Source: JACCWP01 sp963785115 (GTDB lineage Bacteria > Actinomycetota > Actinomycetes > Propionibacteriales > Nocardioidaceae). From it: a stretch of DNA of 64,000 nucleotides. The notes below the pieces were generated by a model that was not told where the DNA came from, searched no databases, and saw nothing but the letters and a program-made list of their open reading frames with translations. Position numbers and translations under genes: made by a program. Positions 55,967 through 64,000 of this stretch are shown in pieces (positions within the stretch are counted from its first letter, which is position 1; each line of letters opens with the position of its first letter). Location of the stretch: NCBI GenBank assembly GCA_963785115.1, contig CAWATY010000009.1:62001-126000 (forward strand). Reading direction: 5' to 3'.

Positions 55967-56784
55967 TTGTTCGCCCTCACGCTGTTCGCACCGATCCAGG
56001 TGGCGAAGCCGACCAGGGCGCCGATACCGGCGATCCAGGCAACCAGGCCCTCGCTCACCGGCCCGAAGCCACCGAGGCCCGCGCCGCCGTAGTTCGGCTG
56101 GTCCTGGACGGTCTGGATGTAGCCGATGATCTGGCGCTTCTCATCCTCGGTCAGCAGGTCGTCGTCGAAGACCGGCATCGACTGCGGACCGGTGATCATC
56201 GCCTGGTACATGTGCTTGGGCTCGACCCCGGTCAGTGGCGGCGCGTAGCGGCCCTCACCGAGGGCACCTCCGATGCCGACCGAGTTGTGGCAGGCGGTGC
56301 AGTTGGTCCGGAAGAACTCGCCGCCCTCGACGATCTGTTCCTTGGTCAGGTCGCTGGTGTCGTACATGTCCGGCGTCGGGATCGCCGGGCCGGGGGCCAG
56401 CGAGGCGATGTACGCCGCCAGCGCCTCGATCTCCTCGCCGGCGTAGACCGGCTCCTTCTCCGGTGCCTGCTGGGCGTTCTGCGCCATCGGCATCCGGCCG
56501 GTCGACACCTGGAAGTCGACCGCGGCAGCACCGACACCGATCAGCGAGGGGCCGTACTGACCGCCCTTGTCCTGCTCGATCCCGTCGGCGTTGAGGCCGT
56601 GGCACGAGGCGCAGCCGACGAGGAACAGCCGCCTGCCCTCGGCGACCAGGTCGTCGGAGGTGGAGTCGGCCTGGGCGGCGCGAGGGGCGAAGGCCGCGTA
56701 GACCGCGCCCACCGCGAGCAGCCCGAGCAGCAGCACCACGACGCCCGCGAGCGGGTGGCGCCGGTGGGTGGAGAGCGTTCGCAC
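55963..56784 (-). CDS. qcrC: Cytochrome bc1 complex diheme cytochrome c subunit
   Basis: 273 aa. Anchored by an N-terminal helix (GVVVLLLGLLAVGAVYAAF) and a C-terminal helix (GLVAWIAGIGALVGFATWIG), with two heme motifs, CASCH and CTACH, on the outside. The two hemes replace soluble cytochrome c and pass electrons straight to CtaC in the actinobacterial supercomplex. Confidence 0.96.
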   Translation of the reverse strand: MRTLSTHRRHPLAGVVVLLLGLLAVGAVYAAFAPRAAQADSTSDDLVAEGRRLFLVGCASCHGLNADGIEQDKGGQYGPSLIGVGAAAVDFQVSTGRMPMAQNAQQAPEKEPVYAGEEIEALAAYIASLAPGPAIPTPDMYDTSDLTKEQIVEGGEFFRTNCTACHNSVGIGGALGEGRYAPPLTGVEPKHMYQAMITGPQSMPVFDDDLLTEDEKRQIIGYIQTVQDQPNYGGAGLGGFGPVSEGLVAWIAGIGALVGFATWIGANSVRANK

Positions 56785-56832
56785 GGTCCGGGTCCTCGGT
56801 CTCGGTCGGGGGGCTGCGGGGGGCGGGGAGGG

Positions 56833-57498
56833 CTACTGGATGAGGTAGATGGTGGCGAACAGGCCGATCCACACGATGTCGACGAAGTGCCAGTAGTACG
56901 ACACGACGATGGCGCTCACCGCCTGCTCGTGGGTGAACCGCCGGGCGACGAACGTCCGGCCGATCACCAGCAGGAAGGCGACCAGGCCACCGGTCACGTG
57001 CAGACCGTGGAAGCCGGTGGTCAGGTAGAACATCGAGCCGTAGGGCGACGAGGCCATCGTGATGTTCTCGCGCACCAGCTCGGCGTACTCCAGCGCCTGA
57101 CCGGCCACGAAGACCGAGCCCATCAGGTAGGTGAGCACGAACCACTCCCGCATGCCCCAGCCCCCGACCTGCAGCACCCCTGCGGTGCGGCCGACCCGCC
57201 CGCGCTCGGCCGCGAAGACGCCGAGCTGGCAGGTGACCGACGACAGCACCAGGATCGTGGTGTTGGCGGTGGCGAACGGCAGGTTGAGCAGGGCCGTCGA
57301 GTCGCTCCAGAGCGAGCCCTCGGCGTTGGCGACGTTGCGGATGGTGAAGTAGGCGGCGAAGAGCGCCGCGAAGAACATCAGCTCGCTGGACAGCCAGACG
57401 ATCGTGCCGACGCTGACCATGCTCGGACGGTTGTAGTGACCGTGCAGGCGCGAGGTCGGCACCACGGTCGTTGTCGCCACGGGCGCCATTATGTCCAC
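56833..57498 (-). CDS. ctaE: Cytochrome c oxidase subunit III
   Basis: 221 aa, five helices; opens the operon with qcrCAB. Contains VSVGTIVWLSSELMFFAALF and a C-terminal VVSYYWHFVDIVWIGLFATI, both characteristic. Supports the oxygen-reduction core. An in-frame ATG 9 nt downstream (57489) is an alternative start. Confidence 0.95.
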   Translation of the reverse strand: MDIMAPVATTTVVPTSRLHGHYNRPSMVSVGTIVWLSSELMFFAALFAAYFTIRNVANAEGSLWSDSTALLNLPFATANTTILVLSSVTCQLGVFAAERGRVGRTAGVLQVGGWGMREWFVLTYLMGSVFVAGQALEYAELVRENITMASSPYGSMFYLTTGFHGLHVTGGLVAFLLVIGRTFVARRFTHEQAVSAIVVSYYWHFVDIVWIGLFATIYLIQ

Positions 57499-57566
57499 GG
57501 CCCGCCCTCGCCTGCACCCCGCCCCTGCACCTCCGCGAGTCGCGCCCGGGGACCTACCCTGGGGCG

Positions 57567-58520
57567 GTGCCCGACTCCGTGCTGCTGGCGCACGGCGACC
57601 CCGCCCTGGTGCCGCCCGTCAGCGTGCACGCGCTGCTGACCGAGTGGCGCCCCGAGATCGTGCCACTGCTGGTTCTCGCGACCCTGCTGATCGCCTACCT
57701 GCTGCCCGTCCGCGCGCTCCGCCGCCGAGGAGACTCCTGGTCGCACTGGCGGGACGCCTCGTTCGTCCTGGGCGGCTGCGGCAGCCTCGCGGTGGCCACC
57801 GTGTCACCGCTGGCGGCGTACGACACGACGCTGCTCAGCGTGCACATGGTCCAGCACATGGTGCTGACCATGGTGACGCCGGTGTTCCTCGCGCTCGGGG
57901 CGCCGGTCACGCTGTGGCTGCGCACCCTGCCGCCGGCCCCGAGGTCCCGGCTGCTGGCCCTGCTGCACAGCATGCCCGCGAGGGTGCTGTCCTTCCCGCC
58001 GGTGGCGTTCGCGATCTACATCGTGAGCCCGTGGGCGCTGTACTTCTCCGGCTGGTACGAGGCGACGCTGCGGCACGAGGTCGTGCACGAGCTCACCCAC
58101 CTGCACTTCGTGCTCGCCGGCTCGCTGTTCTTCTGGCCGCTGATCGGGCTGGACCCGGTCCCGGGGCGAGTCGCGCACGGCTTCCGGGTGCTGATGACCT
58201 TCGCGACCCTCCCGTTCCACGCGTTCCTCGGGGTGGCGGTGATGGACTCCACCCGACTCATCGCCGGGGACTGGTACCTCGGCCTCGACCGGGACTGGCC
58301 GCCGAGCGTCGCCGACGACCAACAGCTGGCCGGGGCCCTGCTGTGGGCGTCGGGCGACCTGCTGGGGCTGCTGTTCTTCGGGGTGCTGTTCGTCCAGTGG
58401 GTCCGTGCGTCGCAGCGGGAGGCGGTGCGCGAGGACCGTCGGCTCGACCGCCTGGAGGCCGCCGCCCGGGCCCGGTCGGGCCCCGCCGACGGGCCGGCGC
58501 CGCCCGATACCATCGCCTAG
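57567..58520 (+). CDS. CtaG-family cytochrome c oxidase assembly protein
   Basis: 317 aa from GTG 57567, with seven membrane helices (PLLVLATLLIAYLLPV; LSVHMVQHMVLTMVTPVFLA; FSGWYEATLRHEVVHELTHL; LIGLDPVPGRVAHGFRVL). The His pairs in VHMVQHM and VHELTHLHF are typical of the caa3-CtaG family, thought to deliver copper. Divergent from ctaE. Its stop TAG overlaps the GTG of the next gene by 1 nt. Confidence 0.88.
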   Translation: MPDSVLLAHGDPALVPPVSVHALLTEWRPEIVPLLVLATLLIAYLLPVRALRRRGDSWSHWRDASFVLGGCGSLAVATVSPLAAYDTTLLSVHMVQHMVLTMVTPVFLALGAPVTLWLRTLPPAPRSRLLALLHSMPARVLSFPPVAFAIYIVSPWALYFSGWYEATLRHEVVHELTHLHFVLAGSLFFWPLIGLDPVPGRVAHGFRVLMTFATLPFHAFLGVAVMDSTRLIAGDWYLGLDRDWPPSVADDQQLAGALLWASGDLLGLLFFGVLFVQWVRASQREAVREDRRLDRLEAAARARSGPADGPAPPDTIA

Positions 58521-58960
58521 TGACCGACGCCGCCGCGCACGATGGAGCCCCCGACCGAGTCGTGCGCGCCCTGGTCTACAGCGACGACGTCGACACCCGC
58601 AGCGCCGTGACGCTGGCTCTCGGCACCCGCCCGCACCCCGAGCTCCCGCGCTTCGAGTACGTGGAGTGCGCCACCGAGCCGGTCGTGATCCGCACCATGG
58701 ACGCCGGCGGCATCGATCTGGCGATCCTCGACGGCGAGGCGGTACCCGCAGGCGGCATGGGGATCGCCCGCCAGCTCAAGGACGAGATCTACCGGTGCCC
58801 GCCGCTGCTGGTGCTCACCGGCCGGCCGCAGGACGCCTGGCTGGCCACCTGGTCGCGGGCCGACGCCGCCCTGCCGCACCCGATCGACCCGCTGCGGCTC
58901 GCCGAGACGGTCATCGGGCTGGTGCGCGCGCGGCTGGCGGCCGTCCCCGCCGTCCGGTGA
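58520..58960 (+). CDS. Response-regulator-like receiver domain protein
   Basis: 146 aa single domain. An acidic pair appears in VYSDDVDTRSA and the phospho-Asp position in LAILDGEAVPAGG, but the usual Lys is replaced by His (ALPHPIDPL) and the loop is altered, so it is probably a pseudo-receiver. No DNA-binding domain. Similar proteins lie next to trpD in actinobacteria. GTG 58520 overlaps the CtaG stop by one base. Confidence 0.78.
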   Translation: MTDAAAHDGAPDRVVRALVYSDDVDTRSAVTLALGTRPHPELPRFEYVECATEPVVIRTMDAGGIDLAILDGEAVPAGGMGIARQLKDEIYRCPPLLVLTGRPQDAWLATWSRADAALPHPIDPLRLAETVIGLVRARLAAVPAVR

Positions 58961-58982
58961 CAGGCGTTCGGACGCGTACGCC

Positions 58983-60023
58983 GTGAGCGGGCACAGCTGG
59001 TCCGAGGTGATCGGTGCCCTGGTGGCCCGCCGCGACCTCGACGCAGGGCAGACCTCCTGGGCGATGGAGGAGGTCCTCGCGGGCAACGCCACGCCCACCC
59101 AGATCGCCGGGTTCGCCGTGCTCCTGCGGGCCAAGGGCGAGACCGTCGACGAGGTCGAGGGCCTCGTCCGCACGATGTACGCCCATGCCGCCCCGCTGGA
59201 CGTGCCCGGGCGGGTGGTCGACATCGTCGGCACCGGTGGCGACAAGGCCCGGACGGTCAACATCTCCACGATGGCGGCCGTCGTCGCCGCGGGGACCGGC
59301 GTCCGGGTGGTCAAGCACGGCAACCGGGCGGCCTCGTCGGCCAGCGGCTCGGCCGACGTGCTCGAAGCCCTCGGTGTCAGCCTCGACCTCGAGCCGCGAC
59401 GAGTGGGGGAGGTCGCCGTCGAGGCGGGCATCACGTTCTGCTTCGCGCCCGTCTTCCACCCGGCGCTGCGGCACGCCGCGGTGCCACGACGCGAGCTGGG
59501 GACCCCCACCACCTTCAACTTCCTCGGCCCGCTCACCAACCCGGCGCGACCCGCCGCCCAGGCGGTCGGGGTGGCCGACCCGGCGATGGCGCCGACGGTG
59601 GCCGGCGTGCTGGCCAGACGCGGCGTCGACGCGCTGGTCTTCCACGGCGACGACGGCCTCGACGAGCTGACCACGACCACGACCTCCACGGTCTGGGTCG
59701 CGCGGCCCGGCGGCGAGGTCTCGCGGCACGTCGTCGACCCGGCCCGGCTCGGGGTCGCACGGGCACCCGCCGAGGCACTGCGCGGCGGCGCCCCGGACCA
59801 CAACGCCGAGGTCTTCCGCCGGGTGCTCGCCGGTGATGTCGGGCCGGTACGCGACGCGGTGCTGCTCAACGCCGCCGCGGGACTGGCCGCCCACGAGGGC
59901 GGCGATGGCGACCTCGACGACCGGCTGCATGCCGGCCTCGCGGCCGCGGCGGACGCGGTCGACACCGGTGCTGCCCAGACGGTTCTCGAGCGGTGGGTGG
60001 CGGCGACGGCGCAGCCGCGTTGA
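58983..60023 (+). CDS. trpD: Anthranilate phosphoribosyltransferase
   Basis: 346 aa. Joins anthranilate to PRPP in tryptophan synthesis. PRPP loop VDIVGTGGDKARTVNIST, then VKHGNRAASSASGSADVLEA and NPARPAAQAVGV. The chain is of normal length. Other trp genes are not in the window. GTG 58983 starts 22 nt after the receiver-like gene. Confidence 0.95.
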   Translation: MSGHSWSEVIGALVARRDLDAGQTSWAMEEVLAGNATPTQIAGFAVLLRAKGETVDEVEGLVRTMYAHAAPLDVPGRVVDIVGTGGDKARTVNISTMAAVVAAGTGVRVVKHGNRAASSASGSADVLEALGVSLDLEPRRVGEVAVEAGITFCFAPVFHPALRHAAVPRRELGTPTTFNFLGPLTNPARPAAQAVGVADPAMAPTVAGVLARRGVDALVFHGDDGLDELTTTTTSTVWVARPGGEVSRHVVDPARLGVARAPAEALRGGAPDHNAEVFRRVLAGDVGPVRDAVLLNAAAGLAAHEGGDGDLDDRLHAGLAAAADAVDTGAAQTVLERWVAATAQPR

Positions 60024-60048
60024 GTGGAGTTGAGTGGAACGGCCGAGG

Positions 60049-60330
60049 TCAGCCGTCGGCGCCGATGCTGAACGCCTGCTCGAGATCGTGCTCCGAGTAG
60101 GTCCGGAACGCGATGTGGGTCTCGGTCGACTCGACGCCCGGCACCTTGTTCAACCGGTCGGCCACGACCGCGGCGACGTCGTCGTGGGCGCGGACGCGCA
60201 CCATCGCGATGAGGTCGATGTGACCGGTGACGGAGTAGACCTCGCTCACGCCCGGGAGCCCCGCGATCTGCTCGGCCACCTCGGGGATCCGGGCGACGTC
60301 TGCCTTGACGAACACGATCGCGGTGATCAT
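60049..60330 (-). CDS. Stand-alone Lrp/AsnC ligand-binding domain protein
   Basis: 93 aa with only the RAM/Lrp sensing domain (VFVKADVARIPEVAEQI, VYSVTGHIDLIAMVRVR, THIAFRTYSEHDL) and no DNA-binding helix-turn-helix. May bind amino acids or form mixed oligomers with full Lrp proteins. TAGGCT (60338-60343) lies 7 nt before the ATG; leaderless. Confidence 0.88.
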   Translation of the reverse strand: MITAIVFVKADVARIPEVAEQIAGLPGVSEVYSVTGHIDLIAMVRVRAHDDVAAVVADRLNKVPGVESTETHIAFRTYSEHDLEQAFSIGADG

Positions 60331-60340
60331 GCGCCGGAGC

Positions 60341-62134
60341 CTATCGCTGGGTCACCAGCCGGCGGCCTGCGTGCCGGCGCTCGTCGCGGCGGTCGTCGAA
60401 CGGCGCGGCCTGCAGTCGCGAGTCCACGGCGTTCTCGAGCACCGGCAGCAGCCGGCGGGCGCCGCCCACCGGGCAGGTCCACTCGCCGTCGACGTGCACC
60501 AGCCGGACTCCGGGGGACTCCAGCCAGCGCAGCAGGCACTCCGTCTCGTCGGGTGTCGCGGCGGGCGCCGGGCCGGGACCGGGCAGGACGGTGTCGGCTC
60601 CGGCGCGCAGCTCGCGCACCCAGTCGCGGGCGCTGGCACCGCCGGGGATGACGCCCGCCGCGGCGAGCCGGCCGTGGCGTACGACGTGGACCTCCCAGTG
60701 GCCGTCGTCGTTGCGTCGGGCGGCCACCAGCTCGGCGCACCCGGTGACGCCACGGAGCCGCTGGCTGCGCGCGGTGCCGCGGACCAGCGCGGTCAGCCGG
60801 TCGCGCTGCAGACCGGCCTCCTCGTAGCGCTCGGTGGCCGCCAGCGCCTCCATGGTCGCGGTGAGCCGCGCCCGGACGGCGTCGGGTCGGCTGACCAGCA
60901 CGTCGCGTACCCGAGTGACCTCGGCGGAGTAGGCATCGGCGGCGGCCGTGCCGTCGCACGGGGACAGGCAGCGGCCGATCTCGGCCAGCACACAGGCCGA
61001 CCCGCGGGGCTTCTTGGCCAGCCGCTGGCTGCACTGGCGGATGCGGAACGTCTCGTGCAGGGCGGCCATGGCCCGCTCGGCCACCCGCCGGGAGCCGAAC
61101 GGGCCGGCGTAGTCGGCCCCGTCGTCGAGGACCTGGCGCACCAGGGACAGCCGCGGCCACGGCTCGGCGGTCAGCTTGATCCACACGCCGCGCTCGGGGT
61201 GGCGGGAGCGGCGGTTGTAGCGGGGCTTGTGCTCGGCGATCAGCCGCAGCTCGCGGACCTCGGCCTCCAGCGCCGTGGCGCAGACGATGCCGGTGACCGT
61301 CTCGGCCACCGCGACCATCTCGCCCATCCGCGAGCGGGTCTCGCTGGCCGTGAAGTAGCGGCGCACCCGGGAGCGCAGGTCGCGGGAGGTCCCGACGTAG
61401 AGCACCTCGTCGCGCGGCCCCCGGAAGAGGTAGACGCCGGGCGCGTGCGGCAGCGGCTCGGCGAGGTGGCGCTTGCGGCGTTGCTCGGCGCTCACCCGCG
61501 CCGAGAACGACTGGAGCTCCTCGAGCGTGTGCACGCCCAGCCCGCCGAGACGCTCCATCAGGCCGTGCAGGACGTCGACGGTGGCCTTGGCGTCGTCGAG
61601 CGCGCGGTGCGTCGGCGTGGTGCGCGCCCGGAACACCCGGGCGAGCGTGGCGAGCTTGCAGTTCGGCGCCTCGTCGCGGGTGACGATGCGGCGGGCGAGC
61701 ACCGCCGTGTCGAGGACCTCGAACCCCGGCCAGGGGTGACCGAGCTCGCGCGCCACGTGGGTCAGGAACCCGACGTCGAAGGGCGCGTTGTGGGCGACCA
61801 GCACGCAGCCGCGGGCGAACTCCAGGAACGTCGGCAGGACCTGCTCGACGGGCGGCGCGGCCGCCACCATCAGGTCGGTGATCCCGGTGAGCACGGAGAT
61901 GAACGGGGGGATCGGTGCCACCGGGTTGACGAGAGTCTGGAAGTCGCCGAGCACCTCACCACCGCGCACCTTGACGGCGCCGACCTCGGTGATGCGGGAG
62001 CCTCCCGCCGGTGAGCCGCCGGTGGTCTCGAGGTCGACGACGCAGAAGGTCACCTCGCGCAGGGCGCGGCCGAGCTCGTCGAAGCTCGCCTGAATCGCCA
62101 CCGGGGACCTTCCGTGCACCAGCCCACCTCCCAC
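60341..62134 (-). CDS. DEDDh exonuclease fused to UvrC-like GIY-YIG nuclease
   Basis: 597 aa. Residues 25-200 form a DnaQ-type 3'-5' exonuclease (motifs VVDLETTGG, AHNAPFDVGFL, HRALDDAKATVDVL). A UvrC-type GIY-YIG nuclease follows (PGVYLFRGPRDEVLYVGTS), then a region matching UvrC up to the UVR-like motif (CSQRLAKKPRGSACVLAEIG). This is the Cho/UvrC-like repair nuclease found in actinobacteria. GTG 62134 has TAGCGT 6 nt upstream (leaderless). Confidence 0.92.
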   Translation of the reverse strand: MGGGLVHGRSPVAIQASFDELGRALREVTFCVVDLETTGGSPAGGSRITEVGAVKVRGGEVLGDFQTLVNPVAPIPPFISVLTGITDLMVAAAPPVEQVLPTFLEFARGCVLVAHNAPFDVGFLTHVARELGHPWPGFEVLDTAVLARRIVTRDEAPNCKLATLARVFRARTTPTHRALDDAKATVDVLHGLMERLGGLGVHTLEELQSFSARVSAEQRRKRHLAEPLPHAPGVYLFRGPRDEVLYVGTSRDLRSRVRRYFTASETRSRMGEMVAVAETVTGIVCATALEAEVRELRLIAEHKPRYNRRSRHPERGVWIKLTAEPWPRLSLVRQVLDDGADYAGPFGSRRVAERAMAALHETFRIRQCSQRLAKKPRGSACVLAEIGRCLSPCDGTAAADAYSAEVTRVRDVLVSRPDAVRARLTATMEALAATERYEEAGLQRDRLTALVRGTARSQRLRGVTGCAELVAARRNDDGHWEVHVVRHGRLAAAGVIPGGASARDWVRELRAGADTVLPGPGPAPAATPDETECLLRWLESPGVRLVHVDGEWTCPVGGARRLLPVLENAVDSRLQAAPFDDRRDERRHAGRRLVTQR

Positions 62135-62223
62135 ACCTCGACGCTAGGTGCCGGCGCCGACGCTGGGCGGCCGCCACGCGGTGAGGTCCGTCCCGGACCG
62201 AGGGCGGCGGATAGCGTGGGGCC

Positions 62224-62487
62224 GTGAGTGACACGGCCGCAGGCGGAGTGCCGCGCAGGCCGGAGGCCGCTGAGCGGTGGCGCTGTGCCGGGTGCGGCAA
62301 CCTCACCCGCTTCGACGTCGTGCGGGCCAGCCGGACCCGCGAGTACTGGCATGTCGGGCTGTCGGGCGAGGCGGTCGTGGACGAGTCCGTGGTGCTCGCC
62401 GACCGGGTCGAGTCCATCACCTGCCGGTGGTGCGGACGGTCCGACGCGATCGAGTACGTCCCGCGCGCCGACGCCGGCGAGCAGTGA
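62224..62487 (+). CDS. Zinc-ribbon protein
   Basis: 87 aa with two CxxC knuckles (WRCAGCGNLTRFDV and ITCRWCGRSDAIEY), probably one zinc site. TAGCGT lies 6 nt before GTG 62224, so it is leaderless. It overlaps the NYN-domain RNase gene by 4 nt; the pair is likely co-expressed. Function unknown. Confidence 0.85.
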   Translation: MSDTAAGGVPRRPEAAERWRCAGCGNLTRFDVVRASRTREYWHVGLSGEAVVDESVVLADRVESITCRWCGRSDAIEYVPRADAGEQ

Positions 62488-63806
62488 CCGACCCGACGCC
62501 GCCCGGCGACCCGGAGCCGGTGCTGCCCGAACCGGTCCGCGTGCGGGTGGTGGCGCTCGCAGCCGACGCCCTGGGCGCGATCGAGCCCGACCGGCTGCCG
62601 GCAGCGCTGCGCCGGGTGGCGGGCTTCACCCCGCAACGGCGGGCCCGACTGGCCGGTACCCAGATCGCGCTGGCGCTCGCGACCGATGACGACTTCCGCG
62701 AGCGGGTGGCGGGTCGCGTCCGCGCCCGGCTGCCTGCCGCCGGTCAGGTGGCAGCAGGTGTGGACGCCCCCGCCGCCGACCCGGTCGAGGTCGCCGCGCT
62801 GGCGTACCTGCTGCGCCCGGACGGCTGGGCCGGCACCGTCGCCCGGGCGGGGGAGCGCGCGGTCGACGAGGAGGTGGCGCGGGCGACGGAGGTGGCGCGG
62901 GCCGAGGCAGAGCGGCTGCGGCGGCTGGTCGACGAGGCCGAGGCAGGGGTGCGCGAGGTCCGTGCCCGGGTGCGCGAGCAGCAGGTCCGGCTGCGCGACG
63001 AGAACACGACACTGCGCCAGCGCCTCGCCGAGGCGCGGCAGCGGGCGCGGGAAGCGCGGTCCGCAGCGGAGGCGGGCGTGGAGCAGGCAACCGCGGCGAC
63101 CGATGCGGCGCGGGCCGGTGCGGCGGCGGCCGAGGCCGAGACCCGGCGGCTGCGCGGCCGGGTCAGCGAGCTGGAGACCCAGCTGGCGGCGCTACGTCGG
63201 GAGGACCGTGGTGGCCGCGACGCGGCGACCACCCGGGCACGATTGCTGATGGACACCCTGACCGACGCCGTCCAGGGTTTGCGTCGCGAGCTGGCCCTGC
63301 CCGCCGTCGACGTGCTGCCCGCCGACCTCGTGGCCGCCCTCGACCCGACGTCCGCTGTGCTGCGGGCCGGCAGCGACCGGGCACTGCGCGCGGACGACCC
63401 AGCGATGCTGGGCCAGCTGCTGGGCCTGCCCCGGGTGCACCTGGTGGTCGACGGCTACAACGTGACCAAGACCGGGTACCCGACCCTGGCGCTCGACCAG
63501 CAGCGGGCACGGCTGCTGCGCGACCTCGCGCCGGTGGCGGCGCGCACGGGGGCGGAGGTGACGGTCGTCTTCGACGGGGCCGACCTCGCCGCACCACCGC
63601 CGGTTGCAGGACCCCGCGGGGTGCGGGTGCGGTTCAGCCCACCCGGTGTCACCGCCGACGAGGTCATCGCCCGGCTGGTCGAGGCCGAGCCGCGTGGCCG
63701 ACCCCTCGTCGTGGTGTCGACCGACCGCGAGGTCGCCGCGGCCGCGGTCGACGCCGGCGCCCGCGCGGTCCCTTCCGTCGCGCTCGTCGCCCTGCTCGCC
63801 TCCTGA
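62484..63806 (+). CDS. NYN/YacP-domain RNase-like protein with long coiled coil
   Basis: 440 aa from GTG 62484. An N-terminal helical domain, a coiled coil at residues 130-240 (repeated Glu/Arg/Ala heptads), and a C-terminal NYN (PIN-like) nuclease domain: LVVDGYNVTK, VVFDGADLAA and VVVSTDREVA with the acidic metal site. The family cleaves RNA in Firmicutes (YacP/Rae1); here the target is unknown. It overlaps the zinc-ribbon gene. Confidence 0.88.
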   Translation: MTDPTPPGDPEPVLPEPVRVRVVALAADALGAIEPDRLPAALRRVAGFTPQRRARLAGTQIALALATDDDFRERVAGRVRARLPAAGQVAAGVDAPAADPVEVAALAYLLRPDGWAGTVARAGERAVDEEVARATEVARAEAERLRRLVDEAEAGVREVRARVREQQVRLRDENTTLRQRLAEARQRAREARSAAEAGVEQATAATDAARAGAAAAEAETRRLRGRVSELETQLAALRREDRGGRDAATTRARLLMDTLTDAVQGLRRELALPAVDVLPADLVAALDPTSAVLRAGSDRALRADDPAMLGQLLGLPRVHLVVDGYNVTKTGYPTLALDQQRARLLRDLAPVAARTGAEVTVVFDGADLAAPPPVAGPRGVRVRFSPPGVTADEVIARLVEAEPRGRPLVVVSTDREVAAAAVDAGARAVPSVALVALLAS

Positions 63807-63900
63807 GGCTCCCCGAGACTCGCCACGCAGGGACTGTCGGTGGGGGCGCCTAGCGTCGGTGGTGGCTCGATGACCGGGCCGTTGACGTCAGGAGACAGCC

Positions 63901-64000
63901 GTGGCCGACGCCCCTTCCCCCTCGCCCTGGGTCCGACCCGACGACGGACGGACGGCTCTGCCGCTGCTGGTCGACTGCGACGGGTGCGCGGTGCGGGGCG
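63901..64000 (+). CDS. Start of an unidentified gene (cut by window end)
   Basis: Thirty-three codons from GTG 63901 (ADAPSPSPWVRPDDGRTA, LPLLVDCDGCAVRG) preceded by AGGAGA 6 nt upstream and a -10 TAGCGT at 63851-63856. Family unknown from so short a piece; it has one CDGC motif. Confidence 0.6.
   Translation, partial: MADAPSPSPWVRPDDGRTALPLLVDCDGCAVRG

Noticed and set aside
1..64000. tRNA or rRNA genes, insertion sequences, integrase or phage genes
   Set aside because: I saw no cloverleaf-like segments, transposase motifs or terminal inverted repeats of that kind; a dedicated tRNA search was not possible here.

Overview
The window is a high-GC actinobacterial chromosome segment. GTG starts are frequent, several junctions overlap as ATGA or GTGA, and it carries typically actinomycete genes: QcrCAB with CtaCDEF, the PspA-PspAA-HtpX-PspAB operon, DUF3043 and DUF4191 proteins, a GlnR box at glnA and lipA/lipB. 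Gene content and style point to Nocardioidaceae (a Nocardioides-like organism); this placement is inferred from gene families and not computed.

Layout. 1-2.3 kb: end of an ECF vitamin-uptake operon (double ATPase, then a membrane S component). 2.3-6.9 kb: three tandem secreted metzincin-type metalloproteases, the third with two frameshifts. 7.0-15.3 kb: an accessory, partly decayed zone with a TolB-like propeller, truncated PucR and DUF4386 remnants joined at one junction, a membrane protein fused to a spermidine-synthase-like domain, a lipoprotein, a flavoprotein stub, a second DUF4386 gene and a small Cys-rich protein. 15.4-20.6 kb: a probable sulfane-sulfur module (MMPL transporter, TauE/SafE exporter, persulfide dioxygenase-rhodanese, DUF302, CstR-like repressor) with two GC-rich palindromic operators in the divergent promoter region. 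20.7-33 kb: glnA with a GlnR box, an RDD protein, a flavodoxin-fold protein, two LURP-one/scramblase-like proteins, DUF4191, lipA, a NarL-type two-component system, a NatAB-like ABC exporter, lipB and a VIT-type metal transporter. 33-41 kb: sucB/lpdA of 2-oxoacid dehydrogenase, pepA and gcvT. 41-47.4 kb: an aldo/keto reductase, the Psp operon, glycerate kinase and an ErpA-type Fe-S carrier. 47.4-58.5 kb: the aa3 oxidase and bc1 complex genes (ctaCDF on +, ctaE-qcrCAB on -, ctaG), interrupted by an L,D-transpeptidase and a DUF559/AbiEi-like gene bracketed by two 22-bp-period repeat arrays. 58.5-64 kb: a pseudo-receiver, trpD, a Lrp-type domain protein, a DEDDh/GIY-YIG nuclease, a zinc ribbon protein and a NYN-domain RNase.

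Two things cut across the window. First, about twenty single-base-type frameshifts break otherwise conserved genes between 5 and 36 kb and none was seen from 36 to 64 kb; several sit in C or G runs, so many are probably sequence errors rather than mutations. Second, at least eleven genes have a TANNNT -10 hexamer only 6-8 nt before the start codon and no Shine-Dalgarno sequence, which indicates leaderless mRNAs.
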